DNA of 5,324 nucleotides, taken from NCBI GenBank assembly GCA_019594235.1, contig JAFDTG010000099.1, forward strand, positions 1 to 5,324. The letters run 5' to 3'. This DNA is from Candidatus Saliniplasma halalkaliphilum (GTDB taxonomy: Archaea; Thermoplasmatota; Thermoplasmata; Halarchaeoplasmatales; Halarchaeoplasmataceae). Positions 1-5,324 of the stretch are shown here, in pieces; within the stretch, counting starts at the first letter, position 1; every line of letters starts with the position of its first letter. Position numbers and translations under genes: made by a program. A model generated the notes under the pieces. The model did not search any database and was not told where the DNA came from. It saw only the letters and a program-made list of their open reading frames with translations.

Positions 1-557
1 ACTACTTCAGGTGTGGTTTTTGGAGAGATACCGCCGTCCACTGATAAGTCGATATCTTTGTCAATTTCTGTAATGATATCTTGGGCTTCTCTGATCTTTG
101 GGACTACTTCGTGCATGAAACTTTGTCCCCCAAAACCCGGTTCTACTGTCATGATAAGTATGAGGTCTAAAGTGGGGATTATTTTTTCGATGCTGTTTAA
201 TGGTGTTCCCGGTTTAAGACTAACACCTGCTTTACAACCATTTTCTTTTATCATAGTGATCACTTCAACGAGGTCATCACATGCCTCTGCGTGAACTGTT
301 ATCGCATCAGAACCACTTTCTGCGAAATCAGATATGTACTTCTTGGGTTCTGATATCATTAGGTGTGTGTCAAAAAAATGATCACTCACTTCCCTGATAG
401 CATTGATAACACATGGTCCATAACTGATATTTGGTACAAAATGGCCGTCCATGACATCAAGGTGCAGCCATTCAGCTTCTTTAACTTCTTCGATGTCATC
501 TTTTAAGCAGGAAAAATCTGCAGATAGCAACGAAGGGGATATCTTTATTTCTATCAT
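1..557 (-). CDS. rpe: Ribulose-phosphate 3-epimerase, C-terminus cut off by window edge
   Basis: This enzyme interconverts D-ribulose 5-phosphate and D-xylulose 5-phosphate in the cytoplasmic pentose phosphate network. The first 185 residues are visible and match the family (TIM barrel, usually about 220 residues) nearly end to end. ISPSLLSADF lies near residues 6-15, LHLDVMDGHFVPNIS at 31-45, THLMI at 64-68, VSLKPGTPL at 112-120, MTVEPGFGGQSF at 136-147 and VDGGI at 173-177. The expected catalytic and metal residues are present: S9, H32, D34, M36, H65, M67, M136 and D174. About 40 residues, including the last phosphate-binding loop, lie beyond the left edge. PNISYGP argues for Rpe rather than allulose-6-phosphate epimerase. 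The ATG at 557 follows a strong ribosome site overlapping the stop of the upstream glycosyltransferase, so the two are probably co-transcribed and translationally coupled. Identity is secure; a link to glycan synthesis is inferred only from position. Confidence 0.95.
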   Translation of the reverse strand, partial: MIEIKISPSLLSADFSCLKDDIEEVKEAEWLHLDVMDGHFVPNISYGPCVINAIREVSDHFFDTHLMISEPKKYISDFAESGSDAITVHAEACDDLVEVITMIKENGCKAGVSLKPGTPLNSIEKIIPTLDLILIMTVEPGFGGQSFMHEVVPKIREAQDIITEIDKDIDLSVDGGISPKTTPEV

Positions 558-562
558 TAATT

Positions 563-569
563 CCTCACC
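563..569 (-). promoter_or_regulatory. Shine-Dalgarno site of rpe, overlapping upstream stop codon
   Basis: The minus strand reads GGTGAGG, then five bases, then the ATG of rpe at 557. The TGA inside this site is the stop codon of the preceding glycosyltransferase. GGTGA is complementary to the archaeal 16S rRNA 3' end. A terminating ribosome would sit on this site, which supports translational coupling. It is the clearest ribosome site in the window; most other genes here look leaderless. Confidence 0.8.
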
Positions 570-1233
570 CAAATCGCTTTTTAAATAAAAATGCGAAGTT
601 TTTCCATCCGTCCTTCAAAGACCTTATCTTTGCTTCTCCTTTTCTTTTTCGATAATCTATCGGGACTTCTTTGAAATTCACACCTTTCTTAATAGCTTCG
701 ATTTTAATTTCTTCGGATAAAGGCATCCCATCACTAGTCAAATTTATATGTCTAAGTGCGGTCTTTTTAAAGACCCACATGCCGGATTGAGAATCTTTAA
801 GTTTGATGTTGAACAGTAAATTCGCTGTAGTTTTAAGTGCCCAGTTACCGAACCTATGGACCCACCCCATAACGTCTGATGAAACATTTGATAACCTGTC
901 TGTGCTGATGAATTCGTAACCCTCTTCTTCTATCATGATGACCATCTGAGGGATCGTTTCTGCCGGATATGTACAATCAGCATCTAATGTAGCTATGATA
1001 TCGCCATTTGCTTCTTCAAAACCCGTTTTGTATGCTCTCCCGTACCCCCTTCTTGGTTCGTCTACGACCCTCGCTCCTTTTGAAAGAGCTATCTCTCGAG
1101 TTCTATCAGTCGAATTAGTATCGACTATCAATATTTCATAGTCTCTACCAGATAGTGCTTCGTTGACATCATCTAGGACTTGACCGATGGATTCTTCCTC
1201 ATTCATCGTGGGTATAACTACAGATATCTTCAT
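565..1233 (-). CDS. DPM1-like family 2 glycosyltransferase (polyprenyl-phosphate sugar transferase)
   Basis: This 222-residue GT-A fold enzyme probably moves a sugar from a nucleotide donor to dolichyl or polyprenyl phosphate at the cytoplasmic membrane face. It opens with MKISVVIPTMNEEESI. It has the nucleotide-binding VDTNSTDRT at 37-45, RGYGRAYKTGF at 62-72, the metal-binding DAD at 84-86, and DSQSGMW at 147-153, where DPM1-type enzymes carry a D-x-x-x-G motif. VPIDYRKRKGEAKIRSLKDGW near 190-210 resembles the late motif of the dolichyl-phosphate mannosyltransferase group. There are no transmembrane helices, as in the short soluble DPM1 form. Archaeal relatives from general knowledge include AglJ and AglK, which start N-glycan lipid carriers; I cannot say which sugar is used here. 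The ATG at 1233 lies 28 bases from a TATA centre with no Shine-Dalgarno site, so it is probably leaderless. rpe follows after seven bases. Confidence 0.88.
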   Translation of the reverse strand: MKISVVIPTMNEEESIGQVLDDVNEALSGRDYEILIVDTNSTDRTREIALSKGARVVDEPRRGYGRAYKTGFEEANGDIIATLDADCTYPAETIPQMVIMIEEEGYEFISTDRLSNVSSDVMGWVHRFGNWALKTTANLLFNIKLKDSQSGMWVFKKTALRHINLTSDGMPLSEEIKIEAIKKGVNFKEVPIDYRKRKGEAKIRSLKDGWKNFAFLFKKRFG

Positions 1234-1241
1234 ACATGGCG

Positions 1242-1248
1242 AAAAAAA
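1242..1248 (-). terminator. Probable oligo-T terminator of the 1276-2073 gene
   Basis: The minus strand has seven consecutive T about 28 bases past the stop codon of the upstream glycosyltransferase. Archaeal RNA polymerase commonly stops at such tracts without a hairpin, and I see no convincing hairpin here. The tract lies between the TATA element and the start of the next gene, so it would end the upstream transcript just before the new one begins. Read-through into an operon is equally possible. Confidence 0.4.
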
Positions 1249-1255
1249 GAGCGGT

Positions 1256-1266
1256 CCTTTATAATA
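1256..1266 (-). promoter_or_regulatory. TATA-type promoter for the DPM1-like glycosyltransferase
   Basis: The minus strand reads TATTATAAAGG. Its centre is about 28 bases upstream of the ATG at 1233, which places the expected transcript start (about 25 bases downstream) almost on the start codon. The spacing fits a leaderless archaeal gene. The 42-base gap between the two minus-strand glycosyltransferase genes also allows a separate promoter. Confidence 0.55.
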
Positions 1267-1275
1267 CTTGCTAAA

Positions 1276-2073
1276 CTATAATGGTTTGTCAGATTCATCA
1301 GGTTTATTTCCAAATAATTTACATCCAAAGTATCCGATAAAGGCGGGTATCAGTCTTGTAAAATACCAAAAGTTCATCTTGTGATCGAGCATATCACCTG
1401 GTGAATAATCTTTCCATAGACTTCCGTGTTTCATGGTCAATTGTTTCCTACCGAAACCGTTCCAGAAAGCTTGTTTGAAGAATCCGTAAAATGAACCTCT
1501 TGTTCTGTGGTATACGATGGCATGTTCGTTGTGACCTATTTTGGCTCCGGCTTCAACCGCTCTATAGTTAAGGTCGATATCCTCCGCTGTTTGGAACCAA
1601 GTATCAAAGCCGCCAATTTCTTCATATACATCTCTATGATAAAGTAAGTTACAGCTGGGATATGTGATGTCGTATCCCTTATGGAATAACTCTACTCTTT
1701 CAAGCTCTTCGAATGCATGGTATCCGATCTGGATGGTTTTACCAGCGACTACGTCGTATTCCTCTGCGGTTTTTCTCATCTCCTCTGCCCAGAATGGATT
1801 GACTATTACGTCTCCGTCTATGAATGCAAGTAATTCACCATTCGCTTTTTTAGCACCGAAATTTCTTCCTTTTCCCCTTGTACCTCCCTGGATGTAAAGG
1901 TTGATAAAATCGTGTTCTTTTGAATATTCTCTAACGATATCTTGAGTCCTATCGTCACTGTGTGCATCTACGATTATCACTTCAAGTGGTTGTTCCTGGA
2001 TGATCAGACTATCGAGTAAATCAGGCATGTCTCGTTCTTCGTTTTTGACTGTTATGATGACGCTGATCTTCAT
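1276..2073 (-). CDS. Family 2 glycosyltransferase (archaeal N-glycan/surface-glycan type)
   Basis: This is a GT-A glycosyltransferase of 265 residues from the preferred start. It probably extends a lipid-linked or surface glycan from a nucleotide-sugar donor. It shows MKISVIITVKNEE at 1-13, IIVDAHSDDRT at 33-43, the metal-binding DGD at 86-88, an acceptor-side SCNLLYHR at 140-147, the catalytic-base motif EDIDLNYR at 164-171, and YHRTRGSFYGFFKQ continuing to GRK near 188-210. The last motif resembles the F-x-Q-x-F-x-x-G-R-K pattern of enzymes such as AglE, AglG and AglI (family knowledge). Residues 235-255 are moderately hydrophobic, perhaps a membrane-associated helix. An in-frame ATG at 2088 would add MLARS, but it lies only about 17 bases from the TATA centre. 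The ATG at 2073 lies 32 bases away and gives the family-typical N-terminus, so it is preferred. Donor and acceptor are unknown. Confidence 0.87.
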   Translation of the reverse strand: MKISVIITVKNEERDMPDLLDSLIIQEQPLEVIIVDAHSDDRTQDIVREYSKEHDFINLYIQGGTRGKGRNFGAKKANGELLAFIDGDVIVNPFWAEEMRKTAEEYDVVAGKTIQIGYHAFEELERVELFHKGYDITYPSCNLLYHRDVYEEIGGFDTWFQTAEDIDLNYRAVEAGAKIGHNEHAIVYHRTRGSFYGFFKQAFWNGFGRKQLTMKHGSLWKDYSPGDMLDHKMNFWYFTRLIPAFIGYFGCKLFGNKPDESDKPL

Positions 2074-2100
2074 GCTTCTCGCCAACATAATTAATAGGTG

Positions 2101-2110
2101 TTTTATATTT
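2101..2110 (-). promoter_or_regulatory. TATA-type promoter of the leftward glycosyltransferase gene
   Basis: The minus strand reads AAATATAAAA, preceded by the purine-rich GGAGA, which could serve as a BRE. From its centre near 2105 a transcript would start near 2079. That is downstream of the ATG at 2088 but just before the ATG at 2073, so this element decides the start. A second candidate, the near-symmetric TATATATAAA centred near 2139, could also fire leftward and would give a leader of about 40 bases. Confidence 0.6.
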
Positions 2111-2133
2111 TCTCCTATGTCTGAAATAAATGA

Positions 2134-2145
2134 TTTATATATATG
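2134..2145 (+). promoter_or_regulatory. TATA box of the rightward glycosyltransferase gene
   Basis: TTTATATATATG is a near-perfect archaeal TATA element. The predicted transcript start is about 2163-2166, leaving a leader of roughly 15 bases that includes the AGGTG ribosome site. It lies back to back with the leftward promoter at 2101-2110, so the two transcription units may be controlled together. Confidence 0.75.
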
Positions 2146-2168
2146 ATGGTCATTTGGATAATTAAGTT

Positions 2169-2173
2169 AGGTG
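2169..2173 (+). promoter_or_regulatory. Shine-Dalgarno AGGTG that supports the TTG start at 2180
   Basis: AGGTG ends six bases before a TTG codon. No ATG or GTG start is available before the first conserved motif, and the next in-frame Met codon lies far inside the catalytic domain. The site together with the TTG therefore defines the start of the membrane glycosyltransferase. Confidence 0.65.
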
Positions 2174-2179
2174 TAAAGA

Positions 2180-3127
2180 TTGGTAAAAGAGAAAACAGTC
2201 TCAGTGATAATAAATGCCTATAACGAGGAAGATAACATCAGTGATTGTCTCGACTCACTTGTCAAGCAGACCTACAAAGATTTTGAACTGGTGGTTATAG
2301 ATGATGGGTCCACTGATGATACATTAGGTGTAGTGAGAAGATACAGTGATAAATTCAATTTGAAGACACACCGGACAGAGCATATAGGATTAAAGAAAGC
2401 TAGAAAAGTAGGGGTCAGTCAGTCCAGCGGTGATATAATCGTGAACGTTGATGCCGATGAGATACTTGAGCCTGATTTTTTAGAGAATATTCTAGAACCA
2501 TTTAAAGATGAAAATGTAGGTTCGGTAGGAGGTGTCATTAAGTCATTCGGTAAAGGATGGGTAACCGATGGATACGGAACACTCAATGAGATCTTTTACA
2601 GTCTGAGGGACGAGGGAGAAGAGGCAGAGTGGGTTCAGGGAGGATGTTCAGCTTACAGAAGGACTGCTCTTGAAGATGTAGGAGGTTTACCCGCTGAGAA
2701 AGTTAGTTTGGATAAAGACACTTCTTGGAGGATGAAGGACAGGGGTTGGAAAGTGATACTAAAGAAAGATGCCGTGGTCCACCATAAAGATCCACAAACT
2801 TTGAAGTCGGTTATGAAAAGAGAACATAAAATAGGGAAAAGAGAATATCATCTCTTGAAAAGGCACAGTTCTAGGTCAAGTTGGAAGGAGGTTTCTAGGT
2901 TTTATCCGCTTTGTGGCATAGTCTTACTTGGCCTATCTATCTTCTACTTGCCTTTATTGATATTATTGGCAGTCGGTGCACTATTGACTTATCTGACAGT
3001 TTTTTACATGGTCTTAAAAAATATCGAGAACGCTAAATTTTGCATTTCGCTAAAGTCCTGGATTGTACTCACTTTTATCAATCTAGCATGGAGTATAGGT
3101 TATTTGAGGTCTGCTTTTGGATCTTGA
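2180..3127 (+). CDS. Membrane-anchored family 2 glycosyltransferase
   Basis: This 315-residue protein has an N-terminal GT-A catalytic domain (about 1-235) and a hydrophobic tail. It probably adds a sugar to a membrane-bound glycan acceptor on the cytoplasmic side. The catalytic half shows VSVIINAYNEEDNI at 7-20, VIDDGSTDDT at 39-48, the metal-binding DAD at 91-93, WVQGGCSAYRR at 151-161 and LDKDTSWRMKDRGW at 177-190. In the last motif Asp178 aligns with the catalytic base, but the usual preceding Glu is Leu177. Residues 241-279 look like two closely spaced transmembrane helices, and residues 293-309 a third. The basic stretch 212-229, KREHKIGKREYHLLKRH, lies just before the membrane and fits a cytoplasmic interface. 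It starts at TTG with its own promoter, divergent from the leftward glycosyltransferase. The propeller gene follows after 65 bases with another promoter. Specificity cannot be read. Confidence 0.87.
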   Translation: MVKEKTVSVIINAYNEEDNISDCLDSLVKQTYKDFELVVIDDGSTDDTLGVVRRYSDKFNLKTHRTEHIGLKKARKVGVSQSSGDIIVNVDADEILEPDFLENILEPFKDENVGSVGGVIKSFGKGWVTDGYGTLNEIFYSLRDEGEEAEWVQGGCSAYRRTALEDVGGLPAEKVSLDKDTSWRMKDRGWKVILKKDAVVHHKDPQTLKSVMKREHKIGKREYHLLKRHSSRSSWKEVSRFYPLCGIVLLGLSIFYLPLLILLAVGALLTYLTVFYMVLKNIENAKFCISLKSWIVLTFINLAWSIGYLRSAFGS

Positions 3128-3155
3128 CTAACAAGTTTTCAAAGGGCTACCAATT

Positions 3156-3164
3156 TTTATATAA
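3156..3164 (+). promoter_or_regulatory. TATA box of the beta-propeller gene
   Basis: TTTATATAA is centred about 33 bases before the ATG at 3193. The predicted transcript start near 3185-3187 leaves only a few leader bases and no Shine-Dalgarno match, so the mRNA is probably leaderless. The element lies in the 65-base gap after the membrane glycosyltransferase stop, which makes the propeller gene at least partly independent of it. Confidence 0.72.
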
Positions 3165-3192
3165 CAATTACGAAATCTAGTTATAGCAATCC

Positions 3193-4476
3193 ATGGCAGT
3201 GAAAGATAAATTTCAGGAATACTTCGAATCTTATCCAGCCCTCTACAGGTTGTTAGCTAGGAGTTACTTCATGAAAGATCAGTTCGTTTACTGGCTTAAG
3301 AATCCCGGATCCATAGGAAAAAAGGTGGTCAAAAACGAATCTGTAGATATCATCGATCATTTCAAGGAAGATAAAAAAAATTATTTTTTCGGATATTATG
3401 ATAGATCACCTTGGAGTTCCTCGGAAAGGTATCTGCTTTTTCTTTCAACTCCCGGAATAGAAAGACATCCAACTGTGAAAGATGAGGCGGAAATAGGTTA
3501 TATCGATCTGAAGCACAATAGAAAACATGAAGTGGGGAAAACCCGAGCTTGGAACTGGCAGCAGGGGTGTATGTTAAAATGGTTGGATAACGAAGAAGAT
3601 GAACCGATCTTTATCTATAACGATTTTCGGTCTGGTAGATTTGTTTCTGTTATCAGGCATATAAAAAAGGGTGAGATGAAAGTGGTACCATTTCCTTTTT
3701 ATGATGTCGATTGGAAAAATAGAAGGGCGTTATCGTTAAATTTCGAAAAGCTGCATCATCTTAGACCAGGATATGGGTATCATGCTGGAAAGGAAAGAAC
3801 GAAGTTTCGTAACGAAGAAGTGGATGGGATCTACGCATTGGACCTGACAAATCAGGGAGTAGAATTGTTGGTATCTTTAAGTGATTTGGCTGAAGGTCTT
3901 GATGAAAAGGTAAAACACCATTGGGTTAATCATATAGAATTCAACCCAAGCGGTAGTAGAGTCGTGTTCTTCCATAGGTATCTATCTAAAGGGATAAGGA
4001 GAACACGTATGATGACCATGAACCCAGATGGTTCTGATATCTACTGTTTAGTCGATGGATCATCTTCTCATTTTACTTGGAAAAACGATGACGAAATCCT
4101 AGCATATGCCGGCCATCCTAGTGATGGATCTAATCATTATTATCTCTTTAAAGATAGAAGCGATAAGGTAGAAACCGTTGGAAAAGGAGTTTTATGTGAG
4201 GATGGACACCCTTCATTTTCTCCTGATGGCGATTGGCTTCTAACTGATACATATCCAGATAAAGGGGGGCGTAAAAAGTTGATACTTTATGATATGGATA
4301 AAGATGAAAGTCATATCATTGGAAAGTTTTACACGCCCATAAAATACAGGCTGGATCCGTTGAAAAGCGATCTACATCCACGCTGGAATAGAAGAGGTGA
4401 CAAGATCTGTATAGATTCTGTCCATGAAGGACGTAGAAAAATGTACATAATTGATTTGAACGATTTTTTGTCTTAG
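3193..4476 (+). CDS. Beta-propeller protein related to oligogalacturonate lyase (PL22-like), function unknown
   Basis: This 427-residue protein has no signal peptide or transmembrane segment, so it is probably cytoplasmic. Residues 1-60 are a charged and aromatic leader unlike propeller blades. Residues from about 63 to 425 show TolB/WD40-like blade signatures: FFGYYDRSPWS at 65-75, AWNWQQGCMLKWL at 119-131, NHIEFNPSGSRVVFFHR at 246-262, MNPDGSDI at 276-283, DGHPSFSPDGDWLLTDT at 337-353 and SDLHPRWNRRGDKICIDS at 392-409. The last four blades follow the order and wording of enterobacterial oligogalacturonate lyase as I remember it. H339 and H395 fall on two of its metal ligands, while D393 stands where a third (His) would be. 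Similar proteins occur in bacterial capsule clusters, from memory and unchecked. It may cleave, modify or only bind an acidic glycan; this is inference. It is leaderless at ATG 3193, and its stop overlaps the convergent GNAT gene. Confidence 0.8.
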   Translation: MAVKDKFQEYFESYPALYRLLARSYFMKDQFVYWLKNPGSIGKKVVKNESVDIIDHFKEDKKNYFFGYYDRSPWSSSERYLLFLSTPGIERHPTVKDEAEIGYIDLKHNRKHEVGKTRAWNWQQGCMLKWLDNEEDEPIFIYNDFRSGRFVSVIRHIKKGEMKVVPFPFYDVDWKNRRALSLNFEKLHHLRPGYGYHAGKERTKFRNEEVDGIYALDLTNQGVELLVSLSDLAEGLDEKVKHHWVNHIEFNPSGSRVVFFHRYLSKGIRRTRMMTMNPDGSDIYCLVDGSSSHFTWKNDDEILAYAGHPSDGSNHYYLFKDRSDKVETVGKGVLCEDGHPSFSPDGDWLLTDTYPDKGGRKKLILYDMDKDESHIIGKFYTPIKYRLDPLKSDLHPRWNRRGDKICIDSVHEGRRKMYIIDLNDFLS

Positions 4477-5324
4477 TGAACATCGGACCAGAAAAGTGAC
4501 CAGTTTTTTTCTTTTCTTGTATCTATGTTGTCGAGGTAGAAATCACTATGATCTACTGGTTCTTTTGCGGGTTTAACGAGAAGACCTGGTAAACCTTCTT
4601 CGTCAAGAACACCTCTTTTTTGTAGGGAGTTTATAAGGTATGATTCTGAACCTTTAAATCCCGCTTTTCTCAGAATTGTTTTTTCTTCTTTTTTTCTAGT
4701 GAATACATAACTCATTATAGATGGAAGATGTAGTTTTTTGGTGAGTGCTTGTATAAGCTCTTGGAACAACCTGATATCTTTATAACCATATTCCATTAGA
4801 GAGTAGTAATCAAGATCAAAACCACGAACTTGGATGTTCTCTTTTTCCATTGATAAGTATGCTTCGAGATCGTTTTGATCCCAGATATACAAGTAGATCA
4901 GATCTTTTGGGTATTCTTCGAATCTCCATCGGTAAAATTGTCGATCCCTTAGATTTCTCAATTTCTTATAGTGGGTAGAGATTTTCATCAATTCCACGAT
5001 ATCATCTATTTTAAGTTTCTGAGAGATTTCGATGGTTTTTCCGTTCATTTTAGAAGAGATGATTTGGTTAAAATCTATTTCTTTTTTATACCTGTTCTTG
5101 AAGATCTTTTTAATAGAAAAATTATACAATTTTTCTCTTTTTCCCACTGGTGTAAAACCAGCCTTTATGTTACCTTTAGCTGATTTTTTTGTCGATGATA
5201 GACTGATCAGAAGGTCAATATGATCCCTTTCTTCGATATCTTTTATTGCAAAATCAGTCAACTTCGAAAAGATACCTTTTCTTCGATGTTCAGGGTGAAC
5301 CAAAGCGTCTGCTGGAGTTCCAAT
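4473..5324 (-). CDS. GNAT-type N-acetyltransferase, N-terminus cut off by window edge
   Basis: The reading frame is open to the right edge, so 283 residues are visible and the true start lies outside. Residues are numbered from the edge. DALVHPEHRRKGIFSKL at 6-22 is the GNAT acetyl-CoA motif: a beta strand, the R-R-K-G-I pyrophosphate loop, then a helix. NIKAGFTPVGKREKLYNF at 52-69 is the usual later strand-turn of the same lobe. From about residue 100 a second region begins, with DRQFYRWRFEEYP near 125-137 and a late RKAGF. It resembles a degenerate second GNAT lobe, as in two-lobe proteins such as Eis (Acetyltransf_9 group). It probably acylates an amino group, perhaps on an amino sugar of the glycan made here, but the acceptor is a guess. 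The TTG at 5303 is not a start, because the motif continues upstream. Its TAA stop overlaps the propeller stop by four bases. Confidence 0.8.
   Translation of the reverse strand: MGTPADALVHPEHRRKGIFSKLTDFAIKDIEERDHIDLLISLSSTKKSAKGNIKAGFTPVGKREKLYNFSIKKIFKNRYKKEIDFNQIISSKMNGKTIEISQKLKIDDIVELMKISTHYKKLRNLRDRQFYRWRFEEYPKDLIYLYIWDQNDLEAYLSMEKENIQVRGFDLDYYSLMEYGYKDIRLFQELIQALTKKLHLPSIMSYVFTRKKEEKTILRKAGFKGSESYLINSLQKRGVLDEEGLPGLLVKPAKEPVDHSDFYLDNIDTRKEKNWSLFWSDVH
4504..4518 (+). terminator. Probable oligo-T terminator of the propeller gene, inside the opposing gene
   Basis: The plus strand reads TTTTTTTCTTTTCTT beginning 28 bases after the propeller stop, a typical archaeal T-rich termination signal. 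It lies within the coding sequence of the convergent acetyltransferase, where the opposite strand encodes a Lys-Glu-Lys-Asn stretch. No hairpin is evident. The T-richness may simply reflect those lysine codons. Confidence 0.45.

Noticed and set aside
13..294. 93-codon open frame on the plus strand
   Set aside because: It is antisense to the clearly conserved rpe coding sequence and has no promoter or family resemblance.
1199..1237. 12-codon minus-strand frame from ATG at 1237, overlapping the DPM1-like gene start
   Set aside because: Its ATG lies near the predicted transcript start, but it is tiny, out of frame and without supporting signal; probably chance.
1664..1897. 77-codon open frame on the plus strand
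   Set aside because: It lies wholly antisense to the GT2 catalytic core and is low in complexity, rich in Ser, Asn and Pro.
565..3127. Tandem duplication of glycosyltransferase genes
   Set aside because: The three proteins share only general GT-A motifs and differ in length, late motifs and membrane tail; no nucleotide repeat is visible.
4971..5223. Two overlapping plus-strand open frames of 63 and 70 codons
   Set aside because: Both are antisense to the GNAT coding region; their Phe-rich sequence is what lysine-rich codons on the opposite strand produce.
5301..5303. TTG as the start codon of the GNAT gene
   Set aside because: The frame continues in the acetyl-CoA motif (IGTPADAL before VHPEH) to the window edge, and no ribosome site precedes the TTG.
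1..5324. CRISPR array, tRNA/rRNA, insertion sequence or defence system
   Set aside because: I saw no regularly spaced repeats, no cloverleaf, no terminal inverted repeats or transposase, and no nuclease or toxin genes.

Overview
The window looks like part of an archaeal chromosome. Four promoter-like TATA elements (TTTATATA type) lie 25-45 bases upstream of genes. Three of those genes start almost directly at the predicted transcript start, with no clear Shine-Dalgarno site, as in leaderless archaeal mRNAs. Other features fit the same picture: oligo-T tracts rather than hairpin terminators, a TTG start behind AGGTG, AT-rich DNA (about 38% GC by eye, not counted), and dolichol-phosphate-mannose-synthase-like glycosyltransferase chemistry. 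A euryarchaeal or Thermoplasmatota-like host is plausible, but the sequence does not settle the lineage.

Layout. On the minus strand, reading leftward from about 2073, there is a GT-A family 2 glycosyltransferase (1276-2073), then a second of the DPM1/polyprenyl-phosphate type (565-1233), then a translationally coupled ribulose-phosphate 3-epimerase (1-557, running off the left edge). On the plus strand, from the divergent promoter region 2089-2179, there is a membrane-anchored family 2 glycosyltransferase (2180-3127), then a beta-propeller protein distantly like oligogalacturonate lyase (3193-4476). A GNAT-type acyltransferase (4473-5324, minus strand, running off the right edge) converges on the propeller gene, and the two stop codons share bases.

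How the genes may work together. Three different family 2 glycosyltransferases, a sugar-phosphate epimerase, a lyase-like propeller and an acetyltransferase-like protein together resemble a surface-glycan or protein N-glycosylation locus. The soluble DPM1-like enzyme could charge polyprenyl phosphate with a sugar. The other two could extend a lipid-linked chain at the cytoplasmic face. The GNAT-like protein could decorate a sugar. The propeller protein may bind, trim or modify the glycan. This pathway is inferred from gene content; no substrate can be read from the sequence.

There are no RNA genes, CRISPR arrays, insertion sequences or long repeats. No gene-free stretch exceeds 110 bases. The least understood gene is the propeller protein at 3193-4476.
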